From the NCBI RefSeq assembly GCF_011806405.1, contig NZ_JAATOW010000006.1, positions 62,001 through 126,000 on the forward strand: a stretch of DNA of 64,000 nucleotides. The letters are read 5' to 3'. A program made the position numbers and the translations under genes. Positions 37,257-47,417 of the stretch are shown piece after piece (positions within the stretch are counted from its first letter, which is position 1; every line of letters begins with the position of its first letter). The notes under the pieces are model-generated. The model saw only the letters and a program-made list of their open reading frames with translations. It did not search any database and had not been told where the DNA came from. This stretch comes from Pseudooceanicola sp. HF7. Its GTDB lineage: Bacteria > Pseudomonadota > Alphaproteobacteria > Rhodobacterales > Rhodobacteraceae.

Positions 37257-38669
37257 ATGGACCAGTTGGTGAAACCTGCCGATACGGCTGTCGAAGCGGT
37301 CCGCGCGGCCTTGAAGGAAACCTTCGGCGACAGGCTCCAGACCGGCGCGACGCTGTGCGAACAGCACGCCAATACCGCCACCGGGCGCGGCACCCAGCCC
37401 CCGGACATGGTCGTCTATCCCGAAACCACGCAGGAAGTGGCCACGATCGCGCGGCTCTGCCACGCCCATTGCGTGCCCCTCATTCCCTTCGGCGCGGGCT
37501 CTTCGCTGGAAGGGCAGCTGAATGCCCCCTGCGGCGGCGTCTCCATCGACATGATGAAGATGGACACGATCAAGGAGATCAATCCAGAGGACCTGATCGC
37601 CGTGGTCGGCCCCGGCATCACCCGCAAGCGGCTCAATACGGAGCTGCGCCATACCGGCCTGCAATTCCCCATCGACCCCGGTGCCGATGCCTCCATCGGC
37701 GGCATGTGCGCCACGCGCGCCTCCGGCACCAATGCCGTGCGCTATGGCACCATGGCAGAAAACGTCCTCTCGCTAGAGGCCGTCATGGCCGATGGCACGG
37801 TGATCCGCACCGGCAGCCGCGCGGTCAAAAGCGCCGCCGGCTATGACCTGACCCGCCTGCTGATCGGCTCCGAAGGCACGCTTGGCATCATCACAGAGGT
37901 GACCCTGCGCCTGCGCGGCATCCCCGAGGAGACCATCGGCGGCGTCGCCGGTTTCCCGGATCTCGACAGCGCCGTGGCGGCGGTGATCATCATGGTGCAG
38001 ATCGGGCTGGACGTGGGCCGGGTTGAGCTTCTGGATCCCACCCAGATCCGCGCCTGCAATGCCTATTCCAACCTGACCCTGCCCGAAGTGCCCACGCTGT
38101 TCTTCGAATGCACCGGCACCGATGCCGCCGCGCGCGACACCGCGCGCCTCTTTGCGGAAATCGCCGAAGAGCAGGGCGCTCAAAGCATCGAATGGACTGC
38201 CGCGCGCGAAGCCCGCAACAAGCTCTGGCAGGCTCGCCATGACAGCTACTGGGCCGCGCTTGCGCTGCGTCCGGGCTGCAAGGGGCTGGTCTCTGACGCC
38301 TGCGTGCCGATCTCCGAACTGGCGGCCAATATCACCGCGGCGCGCGACGACCTGGAAGCGCGCGGGCTGATCGGCACCATCCTGGGCCACGTGGGCGATG
38401 GCAACTTCCACGTCGTCCTGATGACCGATCCCGAGGATTCCGCCGAAGCCGAACATGTGGAGGCCTTCCTCAAGGGCATCACCCAGCGGGCCCAGGCCTG
38501 CGGTGGCACCTGCACCGGCGAACACGGCATCGGGCAGGGCAAGATCGCCTCCCTCGCGGATGAGGCCGGGGCCTCCCTTGGGGTGATGCAGGCGGTGAAG
38601 GCGGCGCTTGATCCGCGCAATATCCTCAACCCGGGCAAGATGTTCGCAGTCGCGGGGCAGGGCGCATGA
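37257..38669 (+). CDS. FAD-linked oxidase, D-lactate dehydrogenase (cytochrome)/glycolate oxidase type
   Basis: The 470-aa product has the PCMH FAD-binding domain (VVYPETTQEVATIARLC near 52, PFGAGSSLEGQ near 77) and the C-terminal oxidase domain with HVGDGNFHVV near 381-390 and GEHGIGQGK near 420-428, which supply the metal- and substrate-binding residues of D-2-hydroxyacid dehydrogenases. It probably oxidises D-lactate or a similar acid and passes electrons to the respiratory chain. GlcE/GlcF partners are absent, which favours a single-subunit D-lactate type. Its stop overlaps the rsmB start by four bases. Confidence 0.88.
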   Translation: MDQLVKPADTAVEAVRAALKETFGDRLQTGATLCEQHANTATGRGTQPPDMVVYPETTQEVATIARLCHAHCVPLIPFGAGSSLEGQLNAPCGGVSIDMMKMDTIKEINPEDLIAVVGPGITRKRLNTELRHTGLQFPIDPGADASIGGMCATRASGTNAVRYGTMAENVLSLEAVMADGTVIRTGSRAVKSAAGYDLTRLLIGSEGTLGIITEVTLRLRGIPEETIGGVAGFPDLDSAVAAVIIMVQIGLDVGRVELLDPTQIRACNAYSNLTLPEVPTLFFECTGTDAAARDTARLFAEIAEEQGAQSIEWTAAREARNKLWQARHDSYWAALALRPGCKGLVSDACVPISELAANITAARDDLEARGLIGTILGHVGDGNFHVVLMTDPEDSAEAEHVEAFLKGITQRAQACGGTCTGEHGIGQGKIASLADEAGASLGVMQAVKAALDPRNILNPGKMFAVAGQGA

Positions 38670-39832
38670 CCCCCGCCGCGCGGATTGCCACGGCGGCAGA
38701 ACTGCTTGACCTGATCCTGGACGGCACGCCGGCGGAAAAGGCGCTGACGGGCTGGGCCCGGCGGTCCCGCTTCGCCGGCTCCAAGGATCGCGCGGCCATT
38801 CGGGACCATGTCTTTGACGCGCTGCGCTGCCGCCGTTCCTTCGCCGCCCTTGGCGGGGCGATGACCGGCAAGGGGCTGATGATCGGCATGTTGCGCGCTG
38901 CGGGCACCGATCCCGAAACCATCTATACCGGCGAAGGCCATGCGCCCGCGCCCCTCACCCCTGAAGAGCTTGCGGCGGGCCATGCGCCGGCCGCCGGGGC
39001 AGAGGCCGCGGATATGCCCGATTGGGTCTGGCCGCTGTTGGAAAACGCCCTTGGCGACAAGGCGCAGCCGGTGGCTGAGATGCTGCGCCATCGCGCCCCG
39101 GTCCATATCCGGGTGAACCTGGCCCAGGGCAGCCGCGACGCGCTGATCGACAGCCTGGCGCAGGAACAGATCACCGCGATGCCGGTGGACCTCTCCGACA
39201 CCGCCTTGGCCGTGACCGAAGGTGCGCGCCGCCTTGCGGGCAGCCGGGCCTTTGCCAATGGCGCCTTCGAGATGCAGGATGCCGCCAGCCAGGCGGTCTG
39301 CGCCGCCATTCCGCTCAGCGATGGGCAGAAGGTGCTGGATTACTGCGCCGGCGGCGGCGGCAAGAGCCTCGCGCTCGGGGCCCGTGCCCGGCTGGAGATC
39401 CTGGCCCATGACGCCGCGCCAGAGCGGATGCGCGACCTGCCGGCGCGTGCCGAACGCGCAGGGCTGTCCGTGACGCTTGCCGACAAGGCTGCGCTTTCGG
39501 CGGCTGCGCCCTTTGACCTGGTGCTTTGCGATGTGCCCTGTTCGGGCAGCGGTGCCTGGCGCCGCGCGCCAGAGGGCAAGTGGCTGCTCAGCGATACCCG
39601 CCTGGCAGAGCTGCGGCGCATCCAGCTTGAGATCCTGTCGGAAACCGCGCCGCTGGTCGCGCCGGGCGGTTGCCTGGCCTATGTGACCTGCTCTCTCTTC
39701 GATGAAGAGAACAGCGCGCAGGTAGCCGGCTTCCTGTCCCAGGCCTCTGGCTGGCAGCTGGAAAGCGAAGGGCACTGGACCCCACTGGATGGCGGCGACG
39801 GCTTCTACCTGGCAGTCCTGCGCCGCAGCTGA
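38666..39832 (+). CDS. rsmB: 16S rRNA (cytosine-C5) methyltransferase, RsmB/NOL1 family
   Basis: The 388-aa SAM-dependent enzyme has a NusB-like N-terminal part (residues 1-100), the SAM-binding DYCAGGGGKSLALGA near 228-242, and both RNA m5C cysteines: DVPCSGSGAWRR near 290 and VTCSLFDEEN near 342. Position on rRNA is inferred from family. It overlaps the oxidase gene by four bases (ATGA). Confidence 0.88.
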   Translation: MTPAARIATAAELLDLILDGTPAEKALTGWARRSRFAGSKDRAAIRDHVFDALRCRRSFAALGGAMTGKGLMIGMLRAAGTDPETIYTGEGHAPAPLTPEELAAGHAPAAGAEAADMPDWVWPLLENALGDKAQPVAEMLRHRAPVHIRVNLAQGSRDALIDSLAQEQITAMPVDLSDTALAVTEGARRLAGSRAFANGAFEMQDAASQAVCAAIPLSDGQKVLDYCAGGGGKSLALGARARLEILAHDAAPERMRDLPARAERAGLSVTLADKAALSAAAPFDLVLCDVPCSGSGAWRRAPEGKWLLSDTRLAELRRIQLEILSETAPLVAPGGCLAYVTCSLFDEENSAQVAGFLSQASGWQLESEGHWTPLDGGDGFYLAVLRRS

Positions 39833-39962
39833 GGGGGCGTGCTGCCCCCTTTGCCCACCCTCTGACCCGGACCCAAACGGGGGCAGGCGCGCCCTCTGAT
39901 GTGTTGATGAATCAGCCGTCTTCCGCTCACCCTTGTTAATTTGGTCAATTGGCCGGGCTTTG

Positions 39963-39977
39963 TTAAGCTTTGGTTAA
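39963..39977 (+). promoter_or_regulatory. CtrA-type binding site upstream of cckA
   Basis: TTAAGCTTTGGTTAA is an exact TTAA-N7-TTAA match to the alphaproteobacterial CtrA consensus, 55 nt before the cckA start. CckA is the kinase at the top of the CtrA phosphorelay, so the site suggests feedback. The surrounding AT-rich region (39930-39985) is probably the cckA promoter. Confidence 0.65.
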
Positions 39978-40031
39978 TTGGTTCCGCCTCACATTCCCCG
40001 ACGGTGATGGAGGCTTTTCCGGAGGGTTTGG

Positions 40032-42380
40032 GTGGCAGAGGTTTCGACGGGCGAAAGCGTGTTTGACGCAGCGCGCAGGCGGCTGGGGGATCGAACCCAT
40101 GTCCTCTTGTTTCTCTGCATGGCCTTCATGGGGCTGGCCGCCATCGTGCCCAGCCGCCTTGCCGCGCTGGCGCTGCTTTTCAGCGGCACAAGCATCGGCG
40201 TCGGCCTGCTGCTGGTGCGCGCCCTGTCCCAGCGGTCCGGCAGTTTCGCGGATTACGAGGATGGTTTCCTCAGCGCGCTGCTCATCACGGATCCCAGCCC
40301 CGCACTTGTCGCCAACAGCGCGGGCAAGATCGCCTTCCTCAGTGAAACCGCCGCCGAAAGCTTCGGCGCGGAACCCGGTCAGACCCTGGCCGAAGCCCTG
40401 CGCGGCAAGCTGGGCCAGGCCCAGGCGGAAACCGTGTTGATGCGCATGACGTCAGAGGCCGCGCGCCTCGGCGCCAGCCGTGCGGATATCGAGACGGTCT
40501 CGGGCCGCCTGCGCATCGGGGTGCAATCGCTGGATGGCGGCCACATGCTCTGGCGGTTCGAGGAGTTCGACCTGGCCGACCAGAAGGCGGCCTCCGATTA
40601 CCAGGTGCCGATGATCTCCATGGGGCGCGGGCAGGCGATCCTCTACATGAACGCCGCCGCCCGCAAGCTGGTGGGCGGACGCCCCAAGCGGCTGGATGAC
40701 CTGTTCGTGCTGCCCCCCGACCAGGTGGAAGGGCTGGTGCAGGTCCGCACGCCCGATGGCCCGGTGCAGCGCCGCCTGGTCACCATCTCCGGCTCTGCAG
40801 AGGACCGCCGCGAACTGCTGCTTCTGGCGGCAGAGGAAAGCGCCAGCCAGGGCCCCTCCAGCCCCGAACAGGATCCCGATGACATCTGGACGCGCACCGA
40901 TGACCTGCCGGTCCCGATCCTGCGCCTCTCCGTCGCCGGAGAGATAGAGCTGGCCAATGCCGCCGCCCGCCAGTTGCTGGACCTGGATCCCCACAGCCCC
41001 GCAGAGCTTTCCGACCTGATGGAGGGGCTCGGCCGCTCCATCACCGGCTGGCTGGAAGAGGCCGCCACCTGTCCCGTCGATACCGGCAGCAAGCCGCATT
41101 CGGAATTCCTGCGCCTCTCGCGCTCGGAAAGAGAGGTCTACGTCCAGGTCGCCGTGAAGCCGATCCGCTTCCAGGGCCGCACCGCCCTGATCGCGGTGAT
41201 GAGCGATGCGACCGAACTCAAGACTCTGGAAGCCCAATTCGTCCAGAGCCAGAAGATGCAGGCCATCGGCCAGCTCGCCGGCGGGGTAGCGCATGATTTC
41301 AACAACCTGCTGACCGCGATCACCGGCCATTGCGACCTGCTGCTGCTGCGCCACGACCACGGCGATCCCGATTACGGCGACCTGGTGCAGATCAACCAGA
41401 ACGCCAATCGCGCCGCGGCGCTGGTCGGCCAGCTGCTGGCCTTCTCACGCAAGCAGACCCTGCGGCCGGAAACCATCGACCTGCGCACCACGCTGTCGGA
41501 CCTGACCCACCTGCTGAACCGGCTGGTGGGGGAAAAGGTGACGCTCACCCTGACCCATGATCCCCACCTGCCCAAGATCCGCGCCGACAAGCGGCAGCTG
41601 GAACAGGTGCTGATGAACCTCGTGGTCAATGCCCGCGACGCCCAGCGATCGGGCGGCGATATCCGCATCACCACCGAAACCCTGCACCTCCACCAGGAGA
41701 TGCAGCGCGACCGCGCCAAGGTCCCCCCCGGGGATTACGTGCTGGTCAAGGTGGCCGATACCGGCGTCGGCATCCCGCCCGACAAGCTCCAGAAGGTCTT
41801 TGAACCCTTCTTCACCACCAAGCGCGTGGGCGAGGGGACCGGGCTGGGCCTGTCCACCGCCTACGGGATCGTCAAGCAATCGGGCGGCTTCATCTTCGTG
41901 GAAAGCACCATGGGCGAAGGCACCTGCTTCAGCCTGCTCTTCCCGGCACAGCGCGACGACCCTGTGCAGCTGGAAGCCCCCGCGCCATTGATCGAACAGG
42001 CCCCCGAAACCCGTGGCGACGGCGTCGTCCTGCTGGTGGAGGACGAGGCCCCGGTGCGCGCCTTCGCTTCCCGCGCGCTGCGCCTGCGCGGCTACACGGT
42101 GCTTGAGGCAGAGAATGCCGAACAGGCGCTGGAGACCCTGCGCAATAGCAAGATGCGCATCGATGTCTTCGTCACGGATGTGGTCATGCCCGGCATGGAT
42201 GGCCCCACCTGGGTGCGCGAGGCGCTGAAGGATCACCCCGATACCCGTGTCGTCTTCGTCTCGGGCTATGCAGAAGACAGCTTTACCGATGCCAGCGCCA
42301 GGATTCCCAATGCCGTCTTCCTGCCCAAGCCCTTCTCGCTGGCCGATCTGACGGATACGGTCTGGCGCCAGCTCAACTAG
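40032..42380 (+). CDS. cckA: Hybrid sensor histidine kinase CckA
   Basis: CckA phosphorylates ChpT, which passes phosphate to CtrA. The 782-aa product has two membrane helices near 22-65, two PAS-like regions (about 75-190 and 290-400), the H-box GGVAHDFNNLLTAITGH with His near 420, the ATPase N, G1 and G2 boxes (NLVVNARDA, VADTGVGIP, GEGTGLGLS) and a C-terminal receiver domain with Asp near 716 (VTDVVMPGMDG). The start is GTG at 40032, after GGAGGG. In Rhodobacterales the pathway regulates motility and gene transfer agents rather than viability. Confidence 0.93.
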   Translation: MAEVSTGESVFDAARRRLGDRTHVLLFLCMAFMGLAAIVPSRLAALALLFSGTSIGVGLLLVRALSQRSGSFADYEDGFLSALLITDPSPALVANSAGKIAFLSETAAESFGAEPGQTLAEALRGKLGQAQAETVLMRMTSEAARLGASRADIETVSGRLRIGVQSLDGGHMLWRFEEFDLADQKAASDYQVPMISMGRGQAILYMNAAARKLVGGRPKRLDDLFVLPPDQVEGLVQVRTPDGPVQRRLVTISGSAEDRRELLLLAAEESASQGPSSPEQDPDDIWTRTDDLPVPILRLSVAGEIELANAAARQLLDLDPHSPAELSDLMEGLGRSITGWLEEAATCPVDTGSKPHSEFLRLSRSEREVYVQVAVKPIRFQGRTALIAVMSDATELKTLEAQFVQSQKMQAIGQLAGGVAHDFNNLLTAITGHCDLLLLRHDHGDPDYGDLVQINQNANRAAALVGQLLAFSRKQTLRPETIDLRTTLSDLTHLLNRLVGEKVTLTLTHDPHLPKIRADKRQLEQVLMNLVVNARDAQRSGGDIRITTETLHLHQEMQRDRAKVPPGDYVLVKVADTGVGIPPDKLQKVFEPFFTTKRVGEGTGLGLSTAYGIVKQSGGFIFVESTMGEGTCFSLLFPAQRDDPVQLEAPAPLIEQAPETRGDGVVLLVEDEAPVRAFASRALRLRGYTVLEAENAEQALETLRNSKMRIDVFVTDVVMPGMDGPTWVREALKDHPDTRVVFVSGYAEDSFTDASARIPNAVFLPKPFSLADLTDTVWRQLN

Positions 42381-42972
42381 CGCCGATCCCCTCGTAAAGC
42401 GCGAAATCCGCGGCGAACTTGCGCCGCAGCTTCTCCTCTGTCGCGCGCGAGAGCTCCAGCTTGCCGGGTGGAGAGACATTTTCCCGCGCCGTGCTAAGGC
42501 TGACCCCCAGCCTTTCTTCCAGGAAAGCATCCAGCAGGGCCGGGGCCTCGTAACGGAACAGGTGGGTGACGCAGGTGCCATTGCCCGCCGGTTCCAGGAA
42601 CTTCGCCTGGTTGCCGACCTGGGCGAATCCCGGCCGGTCCCCCCGGCAATAGGCCTGCACGAAGTCATCGAAGCTCATGCCGTGAGTAGCATTGGGATGG
42701 CCCGCCATCGCCGGGCGCTGCCGGAACCTGTACCAGCTGCCCAGCCAGGACACCGGTTCGCGCATGACCGCCAGAATTTCCATCTCTTCAGAGACGAATT
42801 TCTCCAGCATGGGGCGGAAAAAGCGATTGTAGCGGAAGACCGGCGCATGTTTCAGCTCCGGCGGATCGGACACCACAAGCGCGGCATGGCGCGCCAACGC
42901 GCTCTCATAGGCGGTGCTGCCGGTCTTGGGAACGGACAGGAACACCAGTCGCGCCTTGGAAAATACCAGCAT
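42373..42972 (-). CDS. Sulfotransferase-family protein
   Basis: The 199-aa product has the 5'-phosphosulfate-binding loop VPKTGSTAYESALARH near 14-29 and the MREPVSWLGSWYRFRQ block near 70-85, the PAPS 3'-phosphate site. It is shorter than most sulfotransferases, but such compact forms are common in roseobacters. The acceptor is unknown; a cell-surface sugar is possible. Start ATG 42972 follows GGAAGGGG; the frame upstream to 43311 overlaps the recA promoter. Its end overlaps the cckA stop by 8 nt (convergent). Confidence 0.82.
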   Translation of the reverse strand: MLVFSKARLVFLSVPKTGSTAYESALARHAALVVSDPPELKHAPVFRYNRFFRPMLEKFVSEEMEILAVMREPVSWLGSWYRFRQRPAMAGHPNATHGMSFDDFVQAYCRGDRPGFAQVGNQAKFLEPAGNGTCVTHLFRYEAPALLDAFLEERLGVSLSTARENVSPPGKLELSRATEEKLRRKFAADFALYEGIGAS

Positions 42973-43075
42973 ATGCAACCCCTTCCGTGCCTCGCGGGCA
43001 GTATTCGTTGGCCCCACCTCGGGCGTCAACCACTCCTTAACGATGTTCCGCAAAGCTTTAAAAGTTAGAAATTTA

Positions 43076-43104
43076 TTGAAATGTTCTGCTTTTGGTCTCA
43101 TATA
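43076..43104 (+). promoter_or_regulatory. recA promoter
   Basis: TTGAAA (43076-43081) and CATATA (43099-43104) are 17 bases apart in an AT-rich stretch. The predicted transcript start near 43111 lies inside the SOS box that follows, so LexA would block initiation. Confidence 0.6.
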
Positions 43105-43109
43105 GGTGC

Positions 43110-43124
43110 GAACAAGAGGCGAAC
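43110..43124 (+). promoter_or_regulatory. Alphaproteobacterial SOS box (LexA operator)
   Basis: GAACAAGAGGCGAAC is an exact GAAC-N7-GAAC direct repeat, the LexA site of alphaproteobacteria. It lies 50 nt before the recA ATG. Confidence 0.85.
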
Positions 43125-43174
43125 ATCGGCAGCGATTGCTGCACCCGGCAGGGTGTGAAATAAGGATCGAAAGA

Positions 43175-44254
43175 ATGGCAACGGCAGATCTACTTTCCAT
43201 GAACGGCAAAAAAGACCCGAACAAGCAAAAGGCCCTGGACAGCGCGCTGGCCCAGATCGAACGGCAATTCGGTAAGGGCTCGATCATGAAACTGGGCGGC
43301 AAGGATGCCATTCAGGAGATCGAGGCAACCTCGACCGGCTCCCTTGGCTTGGACATCGCGCTCGGAATCGGCGGCGTGCCGAAGGGGCGTATCGTTGAAA
43401 TCTACGGGCCGGAAAGCTCCGGCAAGACCACGCTCACGCTGCACTGCGTGGCCGAGGAACAGAAAAAGGGCGGCGTCTGCGCTTTCGTTGACGCCGAACA
43501 TGCGCTGGATCCGCAATATGCGCGCAAGCTGGGCGTCGATCTGGATGAACTCCTGATCTCCCAGCCCGATACCGGCGAACAGGCGCTTGAGATCACCGAT
43601 ACCCTGGTGCGCTCCGGCGCGGTCTCCATGGTCATCGTCGACTCGGTGGCGGCCCTGACCCCGAAATCGGAACTGGAAGGCGACATGGGCGACAGCTCCG
43701 TCGGCGTCCACGCGCGCCTGATGTCCCAGGCCATGCGCAAGCTGACCGGCTCCATCAGCCGCACCAAGTGCACCGTGATCTTCATCAACCAGATCCGCAT
43801 GAAGATCGGCGTCATGTTCGGCTCGCCCGAAACGACGACGGGCGGCAATGCGCTCAAGTTCTATTCCTCCGTCCGCCTCGACATCCGTCGCATCGGCGCG
43901 ATCAAGGACCGGGACGAAATCGTCGGCAACTCGACCCGCGTGAAGGTGGTCAAGAACAAGGTGGCCCCGCCCTTCAAGCAGGTCGAATTCGACATCATGT
44001 ACGGCGAGGGCATCTCCAAGATGGGGGAACTGGTCGACATGGGCGTCAAGGCCGGCGTGGTCGAGAAATCGGGCTCCTGGTATTCCTATTCGGATGAACG
44101 GATCGGGCAGGGGCGCGAGAACGCCAAGACCTTCCTGAAGGAAAACCCCGATCTGGCTTACGAGATCGAGGACAAGATCCGCGCGGCCCATGGCTTGGAC
44201 TTCGGGGCGGGACACGATTCCGGTGGGGACAGCGACGACGTGATGGAGAGCTGA
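43175..44254 (+). CDS. recA: Recombinase RecA
   Basis: It forms filaments on single-stranded DNA for homologous recombination and triggers LexA self-cleavage. The 359-aa product has Walker [10 protein letters not shown] near 75-83, Walker [11 protein letters not shown] near 150, loop L1/L2 region with [25 protein letters not shown] near 206-230, and an acidic C-terminal tail ([12 protein letters not shown]). The ATG at 43175 follows AAGGA. Confidence 0.98.
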   Translation: MATADLLSMNGKKDPNKQKALDSALAQIERQFGKGSIMKLGGKDAIQEIEATSTGSLGLDIALGIGGVPKGRIVEIYGPESSGKTTLTLHCVAEEQKKGGVCAFVDAEHALDPQYARKLGVDLDELLISQPDTGEQALEITDTLVRSGAVSMVIVDSVAALTPKSELEGDMGDSSVGVHARLMSQAMRKLTGSISRTKCTVIFINQIRMKIGVMFGSPETTTGGNALKFYSSVRLDIRRIGAIKDRDEIVGNSTRVKVVKNKVAPPFKQVEFDIMYGEGISKMGELVDMGVKAGVVEKSGSWYSYSDERIGQGRENAKTFLKENPDLAYEIEDKIRAAHGLDFGAGHDSGGDSDDVMES

Positions 44255-44285
44255 GGCACCCTCCTCCCGGATAGAAAAACACATC

Positions 44286-44315
44286 AAGGCGGCACCCCCC
44301 GGGGCGCCGCCTTTT
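44286..44315 (+). terminator. Rho-independent terminator of recA
   Basis: AAGGCGGC (44286-44293) pairs with GCCGCCTT (44306-44313) and leads into TTTTCTC. It lies about 30 nt after the recA stop. Confidence 0.8.
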
Positions 44316-44341
44316 CTCATGCCAAGTGACCCGAGCGTTGC

Positions 44342-44439
44342 GTTAACCCCGGGGCACCGCCCGCTGCGCACCGACGTGATACCGACGTCATACCGACACG
44401 ATACAGACGCGGCACCGACGCCTCGAAACCGCTGTTAAC
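44342..44439 (+). repeat. About 100-bp element with 11-bp tandem units, copy 2 (alaS leader)
   Basis: It begins with GTTAACCCCGG (44342-44352) and ends at GTTAAC (44434-44439), as in the argS copy. Five 11-bp units follow one another: CCGACGTGATA (44371-44381), CCGACGTCATA (44382-44392), CCGACACGATA (44393-44403), CAGACGCGGCA (44404-44414) and CCGACGCCTC (44415-44424). The core from 44371 to 44409 matches the argS copy at nearly every base. Orientation relative to the downstream synthetase gene is the same. Confidence 0.85.
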
Positions 44440-44561
44440 CTGGGCATATACGCCCGATTCGCCCCAGCTCCTAACCCGGTATCGCTCCCCCTGGTCATCT
44501 TCCCTTAACCACCCGCCGCAGGCCGGTAAGGGGGCCAGCCCCCTCGGGTCTGCGACCCTCA

Positions 44562-44633
44562 CCCCCGAAGTATTTCTGGCCAGATGAAGGGATCCGGCCG
44601 CCATGCTTCACCTGGCTGAAAATACTTCGGGGG
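44562..44633. repeat. Palindromic intergenic repeat, full inverted pair, copy 2
   Basis: Arms CCCCCGAAGTATTTCTGGCC plus AGATGAA (44562-44588) and TTCACCTGGCTG plus AAAATACTTCGGGGG (44607-44633) are inverted, with a loop of 18 nt. It has the same arms as 19851-19929. It lies between the 100-bp element and alaS, in the 505-nt gap that holds no gene. Confidence 0.85.
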
Positions 44634-44759
44634 AGGCGCGCGCAGCGCGGCGGGGGCAGGGCCCCTCTTCTGTGGAGCCGGGGTGCCAATGCGGTGGACA
44701 CCGCCCCGCGCCCCAGTTAAATCAGCAAAACCGCCAGGTAACCGGAAAGGCCGCCCAGA

Positions 44760-47414
44760 ATGCAGTCGCTGAACGAGATCCGCTCGACGTTTCTGAACTA
44801 CTTCCAGCGCCAGGGCCACACCATCGTGCCCTCGTCGCCGCTTGTGCCGCGCAATGACCCCACGCTGATGTTCGCGAACTCCGGCATGGTGCAGTTCAAG
44901 AACTGCTTCACGGGCGTCGAGAGGCGCGATTACACCCGTGCGACCACCGCGCAGAAATGCGTTCGCGCCGGCGGCAAACACAACGATCTGGACAATGTCG
45001 GCTATACCGCGCGGCACCATACCTTCTTTGAAATGCTCGGGAATTTTTCCTTCGGTGATTACTTCAAGACCGAGGCGATTCCCTTTGCCTGGGAGCTGAT
45101 CACCCGAGAGTTCGGCATTCCGAAGGACAAGCTTTATACAACGGTCTATCACACCGATGACGAGGCCTTCGAGCTTTGGAAGAAGATCGGCGTTCCCGAG
45201 GACCGCATCATCCGGATCGCGACCTCCGACAACTTCTGGCAGATGGGCGATACCGGCCCCTGCGGTCCCTGCACCGAGATCTTCTATGACCATGGCGAGA
45301 AGTTCTGGGGAGGCCCTCCGGGATCGCCGGAAGAGGATGGCGATCGTTTCATCGAGATCTGGAACGTCGTTTTCATGCAGAACGAGCGGTTCGAGGACGG
45401 CTCCATGCGCGCGCTGGACATGCAGTCCATCGACACGGGCATGGGTATCGAACGCGTTGCGGCCCTGCTGCAGGGGACCAATGACAACTATGCCACGGAC
45501 CTGATGCGCTCGCTGATCGAGGCTTCGGCCCATGCGACCAGCTCTGAGCCCGACGGCCCCGGCAAGACCCACCACCGGGTGATCGCAGATCACCTGCGCT
45601 CGACCTCCTTCCTGATCGCAGATGGCGTCATGCCCTCCAACGATGGTCGCGGCTACGTGCTGCGTCGCATCCTGCGCCGGGCCGCGCGCCACGCCCACCT
45701 GTTGGGCGCGCAGGATCCGCTGATGCACCGGCTGGTGCCGGAACTGGTCCGCCAGATGGGCGACGCCTATCCCGAGCTGCGCCAGGGCCAGGCGATGATC
45801 GAAGAGACTCTGAAACTGGAAGAAACCCGGTTCCGTCAGACACTTGATCGTGGCCTGAAGCTTCTGGACGATGAACTTGAGGGCCTGCCGGAGGGCGCCG
45901 AGCTGCCCGGCGAATCCGCCTTCAAGCTCTATGACACCTACGGTTTTCCGCTGGACCTGACGCAGGATGCGCTGCGTGAAAAGGGCCGCACCGTGGACAC
46001 CGCCGGCTTTGACAGTGCCATGGCCGAACAGAAGGCCAAGGCCCGTGCGGCCTGGTCCGGCTCTGGCGAAGCGGCCGATGCGACGGTCTGGTTTGACCTC
46101 GCAGAGAAGAAGGGCACCACCGAGTTCCTTGGCTACGATACCGAGATCGCCGAAGGCCAGATCCTGGCCCTGGTGCGTGAGGGCCAGACCATCGACAGCG
46201 CCAGCGCCGGAGAGGCCGTCACGGTCGTGCTGAACCAGACGCCCTTCTACGCCGAGAGTGGCGGCCAGGTGGGCGACACCGGCGAGGTGCGCACGGAAAG
46301 CGGGACGGTCCGCATTTCCGATACGCGCAAGGTGGCCGGTGTCTTCCTGCATATCGGCGAAGTCTTTGATGGCACTGTGAAACCCGGTGAGCCTGCGATC
46401 CTGGAAGTGGAGCATGCGCGCCGCTCGATGATCCGGGCCAACCACTCTGCCACGCACCTACTGCACGAGGCCCTGCGCGAAGCGCTTGGCGATCACGTGG
46501 CACAGCGCGGCTCGCTCAATGCGCCGGATCGTCTGCGGTTCGACTTCAGCCATGGCGCGGCGCTTTCGCCCGAGGATCTGAAGACGGTGGAGCGTGAGGT
46601 CAACGCCTACATCCGCCAGAACACGGCCGTCGAAACCCGCATCATGACGCCCGACGACGCGCGCGAGATCGGCGCCCAGGCGCTGTTTGGTGAGAAATAC
46701 GGGGACGAGGTCCGCGTTGTCTCCATGGGCCGCGCGCCCACGGGCAAGGGGCAGGGCGGTGACACCTGGTCCATCGAGCTGTGCGGCGGCACACATGTCA
46801 CCCGCACAGGCGATATCGGGGCCTTTGCCCTGACCGGCGAAAGTGCCTCTTCCGCCGGCGTGCGCCGGATCGAGGCGCTGACCGGCGAAGCGGCCCTTGC
46901 AGAGCTGCGCGGCCGGGATATCGCCCTGTCGCAGATCGAGGGCATGCTCAAGACCTCCGGTCCGGGCACCGTGGATCGCGTCAAGGCGCTGATGGACGAA
47001 CGCCGGCAGCTGGCCAACGAAGTTGCCCAGCTCAAGCGGGAGATCGCCATGGGCGGCGGCAGCGGCAACAGCGGCGCCGAGGCAGAGCAGGTCAACGGGA
47101 TTTCCTTTATCGGCCAGGCGCTTCAGGGCGTTTCCGGCAAGGATTTGCGCAGCCTGATCGACGCCCACAAGACCAAGGTCGGCTCCGGCGTGATCCTTTT
47201 GATCGCCGAGGAAGGCGGCAAGGTTGCCGTCGCCTGTGGCGTCACCGATGACCTTGTCGGCAAGGTTTCTGCGGTGGATGTGCTGAAGGCCGCCGTGCCC
47301 GCCGTTGGCGGCAAGGGCGGCGGGGGCCGTCCCGACATGGCGCAGGGCGGTGGCAAGGACTTTGCCGGTGCCGATGCGGCCATTGCCGCCGGACGCGCCG
47401 TTCTGGAAGGATAA
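44760..47414 (+). CDS. alaS: Alanyl-tRNA synthetase
   Basis: This class II synthetase charges tRNA-Ala and edits mischarged Ser/Gly. The 884-aa product has the class II core (residues 1-250, with [13 protein letters not shown] and [15 protein letters not shown]), the tRNA-recognition domain, the editing site with HSATHLL near 562-568 and CGGTH near 676, and the C-terminal C-Ala domain (from about 740). The ATG at 44760 has GGAAAGG nine bases upstream. It is preceded by two repeat elements and followed 3 nt later by two DUF1330 genes. Confidence 0.97.
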   Translation: MQSLNEIRSTFLNYFQRQGHTIVPSSPLVPRNDPTLMFANSGMVQFKNCFTGVERRDYTRATTAQKCVRAGGKHNDLDNVGYTARHHTFFEMLGNFSFGDYFKTEAIPFAWELITREFGIPKDKLYTTVYHTDDEAFELWKKIGVPEDRIIRIATSDNFWQMGDTGPCGPCTEIFYDHGEKFWGGPPGSPEEDGDRFIEIWNVVFMQNERFEDGSMRALDMQSIDTGMGIERVAALLQGTNDNYATDLMRSLIEASAHATSSEPDGPGKTHHRVIADHLRSTSFLIADGVMPSNDGRGYVLRRILRRAARHAHLLGAQDPLMHRLVPELVRQMGDAYPELRQGQAMIEETLKLEETRFRQTLDRGLKLLDDELEGLPEGAELPGESAFKLYDTYGFPLDLTQDALREKGRTVDTAGFDSAMAEQKAKARAAWSGSGEAADATVWFDLAEKKGTTEFLGYDTEIAEGQILALVREGQTIDSASAGEAVTVVLNQTPFYAESGGQVGDTGEVRTESGTVRISDTRKVAGVFLHIGEVFDGTVKPGEPAILEVEHARRSMIRANHSATHLLHEALREALGDHVAQRGSLNAPDRLRFDFSHGAALSPEDLKTVEREVNAYIRQNTAVETRIMTPDDAREIGAQALFGEKYGDEVRVVSMGRAPTGKGQGGDTWSIELCGGTHVTRTGDIGAFALTGESASSAGVRRIEALTGEAALAELRGRDIALSQIEGMLKTSGPGTVDRVKALMDERRQLANEVAQLKREIAMGGGSGNSGAEAEQVNGISFIGQALQGVSGKDLRSLIDAHKTKVGSGVILLIAEEGGKVAVACGVTDDLVGKVSAVDVLKAAVPAVGGKGGGGRPDMAQGGGKDFAGADAAIAAGRAVLEG

Positions 47415-47417
47415 ACC

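Noticed and set aside
43083-43097. A second GTTC-N7 half-site upstream of recA
   Set aside because: The second half reads GTCT rather than GTTC; the exact GAAC-N7-GAAC box at 43110-43124 is sufficient.
44559-46457. A 630-codon minus-strand frame opposite alaS
   Set aside because: It is an antisense shadow of alaS with no recognisable protein features.
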